Part shown: positions 44,033 to 52,985 of the stretch, piece after piece
How the letters are laid out: each line of letters starts with the position of its first letter
Position numbering within the stretch: the stretch's first letter is position 1
NCBI GenBank assembly: GCA_020631355.1
Contig: JAHDHL010000032.1
Location: 1 to 57,996, forward strand
Reading direction: 5' to 3'
Origin: Saprospiraceae bacterium
GTDB taxonomy: Bacteria; Bacteroidota; Bacteroidia; Chitinophagales; Saprospiraceae
Length of the DNA: 57,996 bases
Translations under genes and position numbers: made by a program
Notes under the pieces: generated by a model
Database searches by the model: none
Told to the model about the DNA's origin: nothing
Seen by the model: the letters and a program-made list of their open reading frames with translations, nothing else

Positions 44033-44891
44033 GTGCATTATCTTACTGGCTTTCGTTCAGCTTCTTTCATCATGTAATACCGCTATACCTGCCATTCATC
44101 AGAACATACTTTCTGAGGGGCATCTATTGGGTATTTCCAAGGAAAAAGAGTACAAGGTTGAGGCGGGTATTTCCAGATTTACCTCCCCTTTTCCCTCAGA
44201 TTACGGTTTTTTTCCTTCCTATTCCGTTGATGATGAGTTGAATGTCAATGTTCAGGGAGGCTATGCATTCAATAAGAAATTTGCCGTACAATCGAGCTTA
44301 CTTTTTGTTAAGGGGCATGGTTACGGACACAAATATTATTACTACCAGCATTCCGCATCCATTGGTAGGTTTTTCAGATTTGACTTTGAAAAAGAAAGGA
44401 AGAACGGAAAAATCAGGAAAAAGTATGTTCTGATTGATATGTATCTGGGGACCTCTTTCGGAGTAACAGGCAGGAATTTTAATGGATACGACCAATATGG
44501 TCGTACCAACCTCAAATACATGAAAGGGTTTGCTACGTTCGGGATGTACTATCATTGGGGTAAGTTCACAGAACTCAGTTTTGGTACTCGATTCACCTAT
44601 CTGGATTATGTTTCATTGGTGCAAATAAATGATACACCTTCCAGTTTCGAATCAGGCTTGGATGCCATAAGGGAAAGAGACCCTTTTTTCCTTATGGAAT
44701 ATACACCTAAGATTAAGATGGGCAGGGAGTGGTTACATGTTTATGGTTCCTACACCTTTTTTGATTTTCGTACGAGTGAAGGCGCCGAAACGACCAAATA
44801 TTCAGGAACCTATCTGGTAGGTATCGAATTGGGACTGAGTGATTTATTGGAATGGCGAAAAGAACGCAGGGCCAAGAAGAAAAATAAATAG
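44013..44891 (+). CDS. Lipoprotein-like outer membrane beta-barrel, unknown function
   Basis: A 292-residue protein with a lipoprotein-type signal (LLSSC21) and many alternating hydrophobic strands with Tyr/Phe ends (YGFFPSYSVDDEL, NVNVQGGYAFNKKFAVQSSLLFVKG, YHWGKFTELSFGTRFTYLDY, EWLHVYGSYTFF, GTYLVGIELGLSDLLEW), typical of a small outer membrane barrel. The start is uncertain: ATG 44004 or ATG 44013, both inside the MauG gene. The latter gives the better signal peptide. Its coupling to a cytochrome peroxidase may mean a shared envelope redox or metal function (inference). Confidence 0.6.
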   Translation: MLTHLSKCIILLAFVQLLSSCNTAIPAIHQNILSEGHLLGISKEKEYKVEAGISRFTSPFPSDYGFFPSYSVDDELNVNVQGGYAFNKKFAVQSSLLFVKGHGYGHKYYYYQHSASIGRFFRFDFEKERKNGKIRKKYVLIDMYLGTSFGVTGRNFNGYDQYGRTNLKYMKGFATFGMYYHWGKFTELSFGTRFTYLDYVSLVQINDTPSSFESGLDAIRERDPFFLMEYTPKIKMGREWLHVYGSYTFFDFRTSEGAETTKYSGTYLVGIELGLSDLLEWRKERRAKKKNK

Positions 44892-44894
44892 TCG

Positions 44895-44930
44895 AATGGT
44901 TTATTGGGTTTCGAATCCCAATAAACCATT
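44895..44930. terminator. Bidirectional hairpin terminator between convergent genes
   Basis: A perfect 14-bp stem (44895-44908 with 44917-44930), 8-nt loop, between the barrel gene (plus, stop 44891) and the FadB-like gene (minus, stop 44941). T runs are short, so it may be partly stalling. Confidence 0.65.
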
Positions 44931-44940
44931 TATGGTATCA

Positions 44941-47064
44941 TTAGAAGATTTCGCCACTTTCTACCATTTTACGAAGGAGTTTGGGTACAATGAATCTTGG
45001 GCCATGTTCCTTTTCGAATGTCTTGGCTTTCATTATAAATGCACCAATTCCATAATCATTCACATATTGGAGGACACCTCCCTTGAATGATGGGAATCCC
45101 CATCCGAAAACAGAACCGATGTTGGCTTCAGGAACCGTACTGACGATACCTTCTTGATAACACCATATCGCTTCCAATACCTGTGCGAAAAGTATCCTTT
45201 CCTTTAATAATTCAATATCGAATTCCTTTCTGGTAGTAGGGAATAATTCCGTTAGTCCTTGCCAGAATCCAGAAATTTTTCCATCCTGATATTCATAGAA
45301 ACCGGCACCATTGAACCTCCCAGTCCTTTCCTCCTGTTCCATTTGCTGTAGTACTTCAACAGCAGGATGGATGATATATTTCTTGCCATAAATTTGGGCG
45401 GCTCTCCTTTCAGCATGCAAGACGACCTTGAGTGAAAGGTAATCTGCCTTGGCCAATGCACCCATGGGCATTCCAGCCATCATACATACATTCTCGATGA
45501 TAGCGGGAGGATACCCTTCCTGTAGCATCTGAATGCCCTCTAGAAGATATACATTCTGAACCCTTGCGGCATAAAAACCAGGGTTGTCCTTAACGATGAT
45601 GGGCGTCTTTTTGATTTTTTTGGCAAAGTCAAAGGCTCTGGCTACAGTTTCGTCGGATGTATTCGGGCCTTTTACGACCTCAACCAAACGTTGCTCGGAT
45701 ACCGGCGCAAAGAAATGCAGACCGATGTAATTTTCAGGTGTAGGGAATGACTTGGATAACTCATCTATGGATATTAGGGAGGTATTCGTTCCGAAAAATG
45801 AATACTCATCCATGAATTTTCCGGCATCCTTGGCTACTTTCTTTTTGATTTGGGGATTTTCAAATACAGCCTCCAATACCAAATCGCAGGATTCGAAGCT
45901 GGAAGATTCTTCCGTTGCGGTAATCCTTTTGAGAATGATTTCCTTTTGTTTGGAATCCAGTTTGCCTTGTTGGATGAGGAGATCGAGTTTTTCTTCTGTC
46001 ATCAGAATACCTCGTTCTGCCACGGATTTGGATACATCCTTGAGGATGACTTCGATACCATTCATCACACAAGCATATGCTATACCCGAACCCATGACTC
46101 CCGAACCAATGATACCTATTTTCTTGGGTCTGAACTTACCATAGCCCTTGGGCCTACTTACATCATGCCTGATGGAATTTTGGTCGTACCAAAAGACCTT
46201 GGTCATATTCTTGGAATTGCTATGTGTCACCAATTCCGTAAAGTTCCTACTTTCAATTCGACAGGCAGTATCAAAATCAACCTTGGAACCTTCTACCAGA
46301 GTATTGAGAATAGCCTGCGGAGCTGGATAATTATACCTGTATTTCTTGATGTGCCTAGCGGTCAATGCAGCAATGGATTGGGCCGTATCAGCCTTATCTG
46401 TCCCGCCAAAGGGAATCTCTTTTCCGGGTACATCCCAATCCTGAATGCCCTTGGGATGATTCATGAGCCAATGTTTGGCCTTTTGTATCATTTCTTCCTC
46501 TGTGGCTGCAATGTCATCTATCAATCCCTCAGCAAGTGCTTCCTTGGCATTGTATTGCAACCCTGAGGTAAGGATTTCATAGGATTTCTTTATGCCCATC
46601 AGCCAAAGCAATCTGATGATTCCCCCGCTACCTGGCATCAACCCCAGAGTGACTTCGGGAAATCCCAGTTTCATTTTTGGAGTATCCAATGCAATCCTGT
46701 AATGGCAAGCGAATGGTAGTTCAAAACCACTACCAAGTGCCGAACCATTGATGGCTGCCACAACAGGAACACCGGGACGCTCCAAATCCCTGAAGAATTG
46801 CTTGAGATTCTGAGAGTAATTAAAAATATCCTCAGCTGATGTATTGTGATACAAATAGTCCAGGTCACCTCCAGCCAAAAAGGTTTTCTTGTCGGATGTC
46901 AGGATGACACCCCTGAGTTGTCCCTTAGCCTTTTCTTCCTTGAGATGCTTCAATACAGGAATAAAAGCACGACCAATTTCGTGATTGATGATGTTTACCT
47001 TTCGATTGGTCATATCCAACCTGAGGGTAACGATGTTGTCTGTATCTTTTTGGTACTTTATCAT
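44941..47064 (-). CDS. fadB: Fused enoyl-CoA hydratase / 3-hydroxyacyl-CoA dehydrogenase
   Basis: A 707-residue multifunctional beta-oxidation protein. The N-terminal crotonase domain (about 1-200) has GGDLDYLYHN, INGSALGSGFELPFACHYRIAL and GFPEVTLGLMPGSGG. The NAD-binding domain (about 315-500) begins KIGIIGSGVMGSGIAYACVMNG, with IGLHFFAPVSEQRLVEVVKG. The C-terminal hydroxyacyl-CoA domain (about 500-707) has DNPGFYAARVQNVYLLEG and a repeat-like second half ending WGFPSFKGGVLQY. It should act with a thiolase, which is not nearby. The gap to the rhodanese gene upstream is 62 bp. Confidence 0.9.
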   Translation of the reverse strand: MIKYQKDTDNIVTLRLDMTNRKVNIINHEIGRAFIPVLKHLKEEKAKGQLRGVILTSDKKTFLAGGDLDYLYHNTSAEDIFNYSQNLKQFFRDLERPGVPVVAAINGSALGSGFELPFACHYRIALDTPKMKLGFPEVTLGLMPGSGGIIRLLWLMGIKKSYEILTSGLQYNAKEALAEGLIDDIAATEEEMIQKAKHWLMNHPKGIQDWDVPGKEIPFGGTDKADTAQSIAALTARHIKKYRYNYPAPQAILNTLVEGSKVDFDTACRIESRNFTELVTHSNSKNMTKVFWYDQNSIRHDVSRPKGYGKFRPKKIGIIGSGVMGSGIAYACVMNGIEVILKDVSKSVAERGILMTEEKLDLLIQQGKLDSKQKEIILKRITATEESSSFESCDLVLEAVFENPQIKKKVAKDAGKFMDEYSFFGTNTSLISIDELSKSFPTPENYIGLHFFAPVSEQRLVEVVKGPNTSDETVARAFDFAKKIKKTPIIVKDNPGFYAARVQNVYLLEGIQMLQEGYPPAIIENVCMMAGMPMGALAKADYLSLKVVLHAERRAAQIYGKKYIIHPAVEVLQQMEQEERTGRFNGAGFYEYQDGKISGFWQGLTELFPTTRKEFDIELLKERILFAQVLEAIWCYQEGIVSTVPEANIGSVFGWGFPSFKGGVLQYVNDYGIGAFIMKAKTFEKEHGPRFIVPKLLRKMVESGEIF

Positions 47065-47126
47065 GGGTTCAAATCCGTATCGAAATCAGTGGATACTAGT
47101 GTTCATATAGGGTAGGGGCTAAAAGC

Positions 47127-47432
47127 CTAACTGTACTTTTGGGCCCAGGCAATAACACCGCCGGCAAGATTCTTCGACTCGATTCCTGCTTCCTTAAGCA
47201 TCATTTGAGCCATCTTACTCCTTTTTCCTGAACGACAGTGAATGATGATTTCCTTATCGGTCATATCATCAAAATCACCATTGGCAATCGAGGTGGGAAT
47301 ATGTCCCAAAGGAATAAGCTTTCCTTTTATATTGTAATCTTTGAACTCATTGGGTTCCCTCACATCTATGAGATAGAAAGGGGAATCATTATCCATTCTT
47401 TGCTTGAGTTCTTCTACTGTGATATCTTCCAT
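47127..47432 (-). CDS. Rhodanese-like domain protein
   Basis: A single-domain rhodanese of 101 residues. MEDITVEELKQRM begins the usual fold, followed by FYLIDVREPNEFKDYNI, ELIPLGHIP and the active-site loop IIHCRSGKRS with catalytic Cys, then KNLAGGVIAWAQ. It transfers sulfane sulfur or acts in cell signalling; the partner is unknown. An in-frame ATG at 47486, 6 bp after the preceding gene's stop, would add 18 hydrophobic residues (MFASIFKQL); the family start is at 47432. Both readings are possible. The order suggests an operon with the T9SS gene upstream and the FadB gene downstream. Confidence 0.85.
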   Translation of the reverse strand: MEDITVEELKQRMDNDSPFYLIDVREPNEFKDYNIKGKLIPLGHIPTSIANGDFDDMTDKEIIIHCRSGKRSKMAQMMLKEAGIESKNLAGGVIAWAQKYS

Positions 47433-47491
47433 GATAGGTCGGTTGAACAAGATTAGTTTGAGCTGTTTGAAAATTGATGCAAACATAATGA

Positions 47492-49426
47492 TTAATGCTG
47501 AATCATCACTTTTTCGTTGTATCTGATACCTGTTTCCCAATCCGTTAATTGGATGAAGTAAATTCCGGTATTGAAGTCAACGACAGGTATGAATTCTTGG
47601 AAAGTGGAAGACCATACACGTCTGCCTGCCACATCGAATATCTCAATTCCTCCGTCAAAGGATTGCCCGTTAAGGGTAGAGAAGATGATGATTTCATTCG
47701 CAGGATTCGGATAAATGTCAAAGTAAGTACTCGCTTCCAAATCAGAAGTGGATGTACTGAATATCTCGGTTTCTCCAACGACGGGACGAATCATAATCGC
47801 ACCTTGTAAGGTATTAGGGAATGGTTCCCAACCTCCTCCTGCATTGAAGAAATTGTTTGCGCTATTATTGATATTATTCCTATCGAATCCTATAGGAATG
47901 GGAGTGTCCGTGTCGGTTACCTGTTCCCAACCGATATAGAAATCACCTGCGGGTAAGAAGATGGGAGCTGGTTCTCCCAAATTATTTTTTAGAACGTAGG
48001 TTGTTAATCCTTGTAAGGTATCCGAGGCTACGAATTCGTCCACATAGACCGGACTTTGGAAGTTGGCTTCATAAACAGGCTCTGCATCCAAATCCTGATA
48101 TACCTTAATATTGAATAATTGGGTGGTGGCATCACCGGCTACATGAGGGATGTGCATTTGTATTGCCCTAAGGGAGTCAGGAATATTCATGGTGAATTTC
48201 ACAGCGATGTCCGTTCCCGGATTCTGTGCCTTGACATTACTCTCGGCAGTCCCGTCATCATAAGCAAAATAGTCACTGAAAACCGTATGTCTTTTGATGG
48301 TATTATTCGCAATGGAAGCGGGAAATGCAGGGTCCTCACCAGTTTGCGTATAGGTATATGTAGTTTCGAATAATAATTCGTCCTCGCCATTAAAAAGACT
48401 GGACATATCATTGACGAAATTACCATAGCTGGCAGCATCCAATATCTTATCTGCTTGGATATGAATGCCTGGGTCAACATTCCCCAAGGGAATGGGGGCA
48501 CCTGCATCCGTTAGGAAGTTCGTACTCAATACTTGGGTATTGGTTTTCGTTTCCCTGATTGTAACGATTCTGTTCTGAATCTCTTGGATATCAGGAAAAT
48601 GATTGAATAGTGTTAGTGTATATCCATCCTTGGTTTCTGATGACTCAAAACCTTGGTATTGTCTCCAAGGCATTGCGGTATAGCTACTAAGGAATGTCCC
48701 GGGGTCCTCAGTAAAAGCAACATCACTGAAATTGGTTGTAGGTGTGATATTCGCCGTAAGGCGGATATAATCCAAATGCCAAATATCTACCTGCCCCTTA
48801 CCGGATGTAATATTCCTGAATCTGAATTGGAATCCATCATAGTAGTATGAATCGGGAATGAGTACCGCATTGAATTCGAAATCAGGGGATTGGAATTCGG
48901 GAATGGAATCAGGAATTCCCTCTTTTTTACTGTATACAATCCAATTATCATCCACATCCTTGAATTCGAGAATCAGGGAGTCAGCAGTTTCCGGACGGTC
49001 ACCGTAGCCTTTGGGTTGGTAATAGAAACTAAGGTAAACCTGGTCAGTTGCCGTATAAGTACCCATATAGAATGCCTTGGATGTCAAGGTATCACCTGTG
49101 CCTGAAAGATTATAAGGCGATCCGGACCCGTCTAATCCATCCAGAGTAACCACCCCTACAGTAGGAGGATTGATGGAAAGGGTGTGATTCACGAAAGTGG
49201 CATCATCACACCAGTTGGATGTACTAGGGAAAGGACCTGCATAATTGAAATCATCCAAAAAAGGCAGATTCAGTGTATCATCTGCATTAAGTATCTGGGG
49301 ATAAAGGGATTGTTGGTATGCCTTGGCCCTCAGGCTTGGATTATACTCAGGTGCGGTCTCGATGATTTGTGAATGGGCTCCTGAAACAATGAATAACAAA
49401 AGGATTGTATATAGAATGGATCTCAT
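47492..49426 (-). CDS. Secreted T9SS type A protein with MAM-like N-terminal domain
   Basis: A 644-residue protein with signal peptide (1-19, IVSGAHSQ). The early residues DFNYAGPFPSTSNWCDD mark a choice-of-anchor-like fold, and FKDVDDNWIVYSKK and WHLDYIRLTANI are beta strands of it. A middle beta region contains no assignable catalytic motif. The C-terminus is a type A CTD (YFDIYPNPANEIIIF). Function unknown; a surface-exposed or matrix protein is likely. Starts 105 bp after the nitroreductase gene on the same strand. Confidence 0.8.
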   Translation of the reverse strand: MRSILYTILLLFIVSGAHSQIIETAPEYNPSLRAKAYQQSLYPQILNADDTLNLPFLDDFNYAGPFPSTSNWCDDATFVNHTLSINPPTVGVVTLDGLDGSGSPYNLSGTGDTLTSKAFYMGTYTATDQVYLSFYYQPKGYGDRPETADSLILEFKDVDDNWIVYSKKEGIPDSIPEFQSPDFEFNAVLIPDSYYYDGFQFRFRNITSGKGQVDIWHLDYIRLTANITPTTNFSDVAFTEDPGTFLSSYTAMPWRQYQGFESSETKDGYTLTLFNHFPDIQEIQNRIVTIRETKTNTQVLSTNFLTDAGAPIPLGNVDPGIHIQADKILDAASYGNFVNDMSSLFNGEDELLFETTYTYTQTGEDPAFPASIANNTIKRHTVFSDYFAYDDGTAESNVKAQNPGTDIAVKFTMNIPDSLRAIQMHIPHVAGDATTQLFNIKVYQDLDAEPVYEANFQSPVYVDEFVASDTLQGLTTYVLKNNLGEPAPIFLPAGDFYIGWEQVTDTDTPIPIGFDRNNINNSANNFFNAGGGWEPFPNTLQGAIMIRPVVGETEIFSTSTSDLEASTYFDIYPNPANEIIIFSTLNGQSFDGGIEIFDVAGRRVWSSTFQEFIPVVDFNTGIYFIQLTDWETGIRYNEKVMIQH

Positions 49427-49531
49427 TGTGAATTTTTATTAAGGCGCAAAGATAATACTTGTATGGTATAAACGTACCAGTTCATACCTAAGTGCCTTTT
49501 GCTGGGAGAATAAAACATATATTCAGCATAT

Positions 49532-50194
49532 TTAATACCAAATTATCACTTCATCCTCCTTTTTTCTTTCCAATGTGGGAACCTGTGCCTGCTCCAAGGG
49601 ATATCCTACAGGAATAAGAAGATAAGGTTTCTCATTCTCCGGACGTTCGAGTATCCGACCTAGGAAATTCATCGGGCTTGGTGTATGGGTCAATGCGACA
49701 AGTCCTGCCTGATGAATGGCGGATAATAGAAAACCGGTGGCAATACCTACGGATTCCTGAACATAATAATTCTTCTTTTTCTCACCATTTTCAAAGTCAT
49801 ATGCTTTCCTGAAGATAACAATGACCCAAGGAGCGATATCTATGAATGGCTTATTCCAATCCGTATTGAATTGTTTCAACTCATCGAGCCATTCATCAGA
49901 CATTCTGCCGTGATAATTCTGATATTCCTCGACTTCGGCTGCCTTACGGATCACTGATTTCAATTCAGTATTTGAAATGGCACAAAATACCCAGGGTTGC
50001 TTGTGGGCGCCTGATGGGGCTGATGAAGCAGTCATGATGATATTCCGAATAATGGATTGGGGCACGGGTTGGTCGGAAAAATCCCTGACGGTTCTTCTTT
50101 TTTCCATGAATTCCAAGAATGATTTGGATCGGTACTCCACTTCGTCTAGAGGGTAGGTTTTACCCTGATAAGGTTCGAATCCTTTGCCTTGCAT
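49532..50194 (-). CDS. Nitroreductase family protein
   Basis: FMN-dependent NAD(P)H oxidoreductase of 220 residues. RRTVRDFSDQPVP is the N-terminal flavin-binding loop, TASSAPSGAHKQPWVFCAISN the second, then YYVQESVGIATGFLLSAIHQAGL and GRPENEKPYLLIPVGYP. The arrangement matches the BluB/iodotyrosine deiodinase-like branch more than NfsB (GAHKQPW is shared with that branch). Substrate unknown. Separate transcription from the genes on either side is likely. Confidence 0.88.
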   Translation of the reverse strand: MQGKGFEPYQGKTYPLDEVEYRSKSFLEFMEKRRTVRDFSDQPVPQSIIRNIIMTASSAPSGAHKQPWVFCAISNTELKSVIRKAAEVEEYQNYHGRMSDEWLDELKQFNTDWNKPFIDIAPWVIVIFRKAYDFENGEKKKNYYVQESVGIATGFLLSAIHQAGLVALTHTPSPMNFLGRILERPENEKPYLLIPVGYPLEQAQVPTLERKKEDEVIIWY

Positions 50195-50239
50195 AGTTAT
50201 AAATGATTATTTTTACACCACAAAATTAAAATTTAAACC

Positions 50240-50755
50240 ATGAAAAGATTGACGATTGCGTTTTTTGCCGTTTTGGCGATAGGATTTTGGTCCTGTACCT
50301 CATCCACAGAAACCCAGAATGAGGATGGTGAAACGACGGTTGATTCAGCTGTTGAGGTAGATCCCAATGTTAGGGGAACAGCATTCGAGATGGTGAATGT
50401 CGAAATGTTTGATGATTTCATTACCTCAATGGAGGGGATTGATACGATGGATGCAGTGGTGAAAGGAAAGGTAGAATCCGTATGCAAGAAGAAAGGATGT
50501 TGGATGAATGTCGTATCAGAGGATGGAGAGCGGTCCATGTTCGTTCAGTTTCAGGATTATGGTTTCTTCATGCCTTTGGATTTGGCAGGACAAACCGTAA
50601 CGATGAAAGGTACTGCATACCGTTCTGTGACAAGTGTGGACGAATTGCAGCATTATGCTGAGGATGATGGCAAATCCAAGGAAGAGATTGCTGCTATCAC
50701 CGAACCTAAGGAAGAATTGAAATTCATGGCCTCAGGTGTCGTGATTGGTGAGTAG
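50240..50755 (+). CDS. DUF4920 lipoprotein
   Basis: A 171-residue lipoprotein (lipobox FWSC19). The DUF4920 domain (about 45-165) is recognised from VKGKVESVCKKKGCWMNVV with two conserved Cys, MFVQFQDYGFFMPLDLAGQTVTMKG and DELQHYAEDDGKSKEEIAAITEP, a pattern common in Bacteroidota. The Cys pair and Met may bind copper or another metal (inference). It is divergent from the nitroreductase gene and followed by a strong terminator. Confidence 0.85.
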   Translation: MKRLTIAFFAVLAIGFWSCTSSTETQNEDGETTVDSAVEVDPNVRGTAFEMVNVEMFDDFITSMEGIDTMDAVVKGKVESVCKKKGCWMNVVSEDGERSMFVQFQDYGFFMPLDLAGQTVTMKGTAYRSVTSVDELQHYAEDDGKSKEEIAAITEPKEELKFMASGVVIGE

Positions 50756-50780
50756 TTCGGATTATCATGATTCAAATCCT

Positions 50781-50820
50781 CAGCCACCTATCCCCAGGAG
50801 TGGGGATAGGTGGCTGTTTT
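50781..50820 (+). terminator. Very strong terminator after the DUF4920 gene
   Basis: A perfect 16-bp stem (50781-50796 with 50801-50816) with a GGAG loop and four T. Confidence 0.9.
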
Positions 50821-50870
50821 AAGGGTTTCAGATATAATTTATCTGGTTTAACATCCCCTTAAATAACTTT

Positions 50871-50889
50871 TGCGTTATATTGCGTTATA
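50871..50889 (+). promoter_or_regulatory. Phased direct repeat TGCGTTATA upstream of the HD-domain gene
   Basis: TGCGTTATA occurs at 50871-50879 and 50881-50889, one helical turn apart, 28 bp before the ATG at 50917. Possible regulator site; the TAACTTTTG just upstream is off by one base from the -7 consensus. Confidence 0.4.
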
Positions 50890-50916
50890 GTTGGGCGAGA
50901 TATTTGTGATAATCAT

Positions 50917-51543
50917 ATGAAAGAACTTTCATTTACCCAACTAATTGAGAAACCAAGTAATATGGATTACAAAGGGGCTAAAGATTGGATACTATCCTGC
51001 TTGGATACCCTGTCAGGTAAGTTGCATTATCATGGCAAGCACCATACCTTGGATGTTCTCGAAATTACCACTGAATTGTGTGGATTGGAGGGTATAGACG
51101 AGTATCATACCCGTTTGCTTCAGACAGCCGCCTTACTCCATGATATAGGATTTACCAAGAATAATAAGGACCATGAGATTATTGGTTGCGATATGAGTAG
51201 GGAAATCCTACCTCAATTCGGTTATACGGATGGTGAGATCAATATCATTTGTGGAATGATAATGGCGACAAAGATTCCGCAATCCCCCAAGACTCGTTTT
51301 GAGGAAATCATCTGTGATGCCGATTTGGATTATTTAGGTCGGGATGATTTTTATTCCATTGGCGACTCACTGTTCAAGGAATTGGTGGAGTATGAAGTGT
51401 TGGATGATGTGAGGGCTTGGAATAGGATTCAGGTTGGTTTCCTTGAGAAACACAAGTATTTCACACAAACCAATATCGATAGGAGACAACCCGTCAAACA
51501 ATCCTATCTGGACAGCCTTAAGGAGCTGGTTGCCACTTACTAA
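50917..51543 (+). CDS. HD-domain phosphohydrolase
   Basis: A 208-residue metal-dependent phosphohydrolase. The HD motif is complete: H42/H43 (GKHHTLDV), H75-D76 (LLHDIGFTK) and the later D134/D136 (CDADLDYLG), with EHEIIGCDMS between. It has the pattern of small HD proteins such as guanosine-nucleotide or c-di-GMP-independent hydrolases; the substrate is unknown. It stands alone: a terminator lies upstream and a hairpin downstream. Confidence 0.83.
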   Translation: MKELSFTQLIEKPSNMDYKGAKDWILSCLDTLSGKLHYHGKHHTLDVLEITTELCGLEGIDEYHTRLLQTAALLHDIGFTKNNKDHEIIGCDMSREILPQFGYTDGEINIICGMIMATKIPQSPKTRFEEIICDADLDYLGRDDFYSIGDSLFKELVEYEVLDDVRAWNRIQVGFLEKHKYFTQTNIDRRQPVKQSYLDSLKELVATY

Positions 51544-51572
51544 CTAAGTATATATCTTTTCGTTTGGAATGG

Positions 51573-51599
51573 GTATCCAATGCAATTCACATTGGATAC
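51573..51599. terminator. Hairpin between convergent HD-domain and lipoprotein genes
   Basis: A perfect 10-bp stem GTATCCAATG/CATTGGATAC (51573-51582 with 51590-51599), 7-nt loop, no T run. Probably a weak or Rho-assisted terminator for both genes. Confidence 0.5.
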
Positions 51600-51631
51600 A
51601 CTCAGTGATGTATTGAGAATAAAAGAGTACG

Positions 51632-52126
51632 TTATTCCTCTTTCTGGGAATCCATGTTCATTTTGCCTGCTTCCATTATTTCTATCAAAACAGGACATTG
51701 CTTACCTACTTCAGCAAAAACATCCTTTGGGTCATTCTCTGCAACGGCCTTGGGATATTGGGCCTTGATTTCAGCCATACAACGGTCAAATTTCGTAAAA
51801 GCAGCATCAATTTTTGATTCGGTTCTCAAGATGGAATTCCTATCATTGTTCCTGTGATAACGTTGGACATCATCGTTCATACGAGTAATCTCATAACCAC
51901 AGTAACAAATCTTATTGGCCAATTCCTTTTCAGATAGGAAAGTACCCTCATCCACCTGTTTCAGGTCATCATAGACAACCAGATTGGGAGCTGACATCTC
52001 CTCACCTGATTTGGGAGTGAGGTCAGGGTCGGTGGGTTGTTGTCCGAGTTGTTGGACTTTATTGTTACATGCTGAGATGATGAATATCAAGGGGAGTACG
52101 ACAAACCAATACTTCTTCATTTCCAT
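51632..52126 (-). CDS. Cysteine-motif lipoprotein, paralogue 1
   Basis: A 164-residue lipoprotein (lipobox ISAC20). After a variable region, C74-x-C76, C116 (RCMAEIKAQYP) and C144 (GKQCPVL) are spaced almost exactly as in the neighbour at 52222 (C53, C55, C95, C124), so the two are paralogues from tandem duplication despite low overall identity. Helical in between. Function unknown; the cysteines could bind metal or form disulfides. Confidence 0.75.
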   Translation of the reverse strand: MEMKKYWFVVLPLIFIISACNNKVQQLGQQPTDPDLTPKSGEEMSAPNLVVYDDLKQVDEGTFLSEKELANKICYCGYEITRMNDDVQRYHRNNDRNSILRTESKIDAAFTKFDRCMAEIKAQYPKAVAENDPKDVFAEVGKQCPVLIEIMEAGKMNMDSQKEE

Positions 52127-52158
52127 TGAGTTTTGTTTAGTGTGAATGGGGGATAAGA

Positions 52159-52198
52159 AAAAAGACTTCCGAAATATATGTACTTCGGAAGTCTTTTT
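52159..52198 (-). terminator. Terminator of the second lipoprotein gene
   Basis: A 15-bp stem (52159-52173 with 52184-52198) with A/T-run arms, 23 bp after the stop at 52222. It would serve either strand. Confidence 0.9.
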
Positions 52199-52221
52199 AT
52201 AAAAAAGCAGTGAAAAATCAA

Positions 52222-52635
52222 TTATTCACCCGCTTGCTCTTTCATTGCAGCAGCAAAATCAGGACATTGCTTCTCTAGTTCAGCAATTGCCTTCTCTTGG
52301 TACTCCTCGTTTTCGTTAACACCAGGATACTTGGCTTCCAAACCAGCGATACACTTTTCCATATCACCTTCCATGCCAGCAAGTTTTTGCAACATTTCAC
52401 CAGCTTTTTCAGCATCACCTGAAGCAGCTAATTCAGAAGCTTCCTTGGACATTTCCATCATTGGGGAAGCACAATCGCACATGTCCTTAGCCATCTGACT
52501 GAAGTTGATACCTGCAGGTACTGAAGTATCCTCTCCACCAGCATCGTTGCTAGCATCTTCTGCAGCTTTTTTCTTACATCCTACCAACACAGCAGCTGAT
52601 AGCAACATCATAAATAAAAACTTGAATGATTTCAT
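52222..52635 (-). CDS. Cysteine-motif lipoprotein, paralogue 2
   Basis: A 137-residue lipoprotein (lipobox LVGC20) with an Ala/Asp/Glu-rich linker, then C53-x-C55, C95 (EKCIAGLEAKYPG) and C124 (LEKQCPDF). Amphipathic helices (MEMSKEASELAASGDAEKAG) link the cysteines. It has its own terminator, and codon use (many GCA, GAA) suggests higher expression than paralogue 1. Family not recognised. Confidence 0.78.
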   Translation of the reverse strand: MKSFKFLFMMLLSAAVLVGCKKKAAEDASNDAGGEDTSVPAGINFSQMAKDMCDCASPMMEMSKEASELAASGDAEKAGEMLQKLAGMEGDMEKCIAGLEAKYPGVNENEEYQEKAIAELEKQCPDFAAAMKEQAGE

Positions 52636-52961
52636 TTCTATCTTGTAATAAAATTGTGAAAAATATAAATATTCATAAAAGTAATCCTATTTCAGGATAA
52701 CCCCGTAAAATTAACATTACTATTTCGGGTAATATGGAATTATTTTTTCTGAACTTGGGTTAGTGGATTATTCAATCAAAAATCAAGGAACCAATGGAAT
52801 CTTCCATTCATATACACATTTCTCAACGTATTCCTTATAAACACTCCACGTGAACTAACCCAACTTTCATGGGTTTTCCTATTTTTGCACCTTAATTTCA
52901 GGGATGCGTCCACCATATAATCGGAACGTATTCTTATATCTTTAGATTCATCCCAAGGAGG
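52636..52961. promoter_or_regulatory. Intergenic region upstream of lysS
   Basis: About 325 bp between a divergent lipoprotein gene and lysS. It holds a -7-like TATTTTTG (52880-52887) without a clear -33 TTG, and a small AACCCA/TGGGTT inverted repeat (about 52856-52876) just before it. The rest shows nothing recognisable. Confidence 0.45.
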
Positions 52962-52985
52962 ATGGTCACTAAAATTATCACAAAT

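Noticed and set aside
52950-52965. AAGGAGGA as ribosome site for lysS
   Set aside because: It abuts the ATG at 52962 (too close) and is about 20 nt from the preferred ATG at 52986, so it does not fit either start well.
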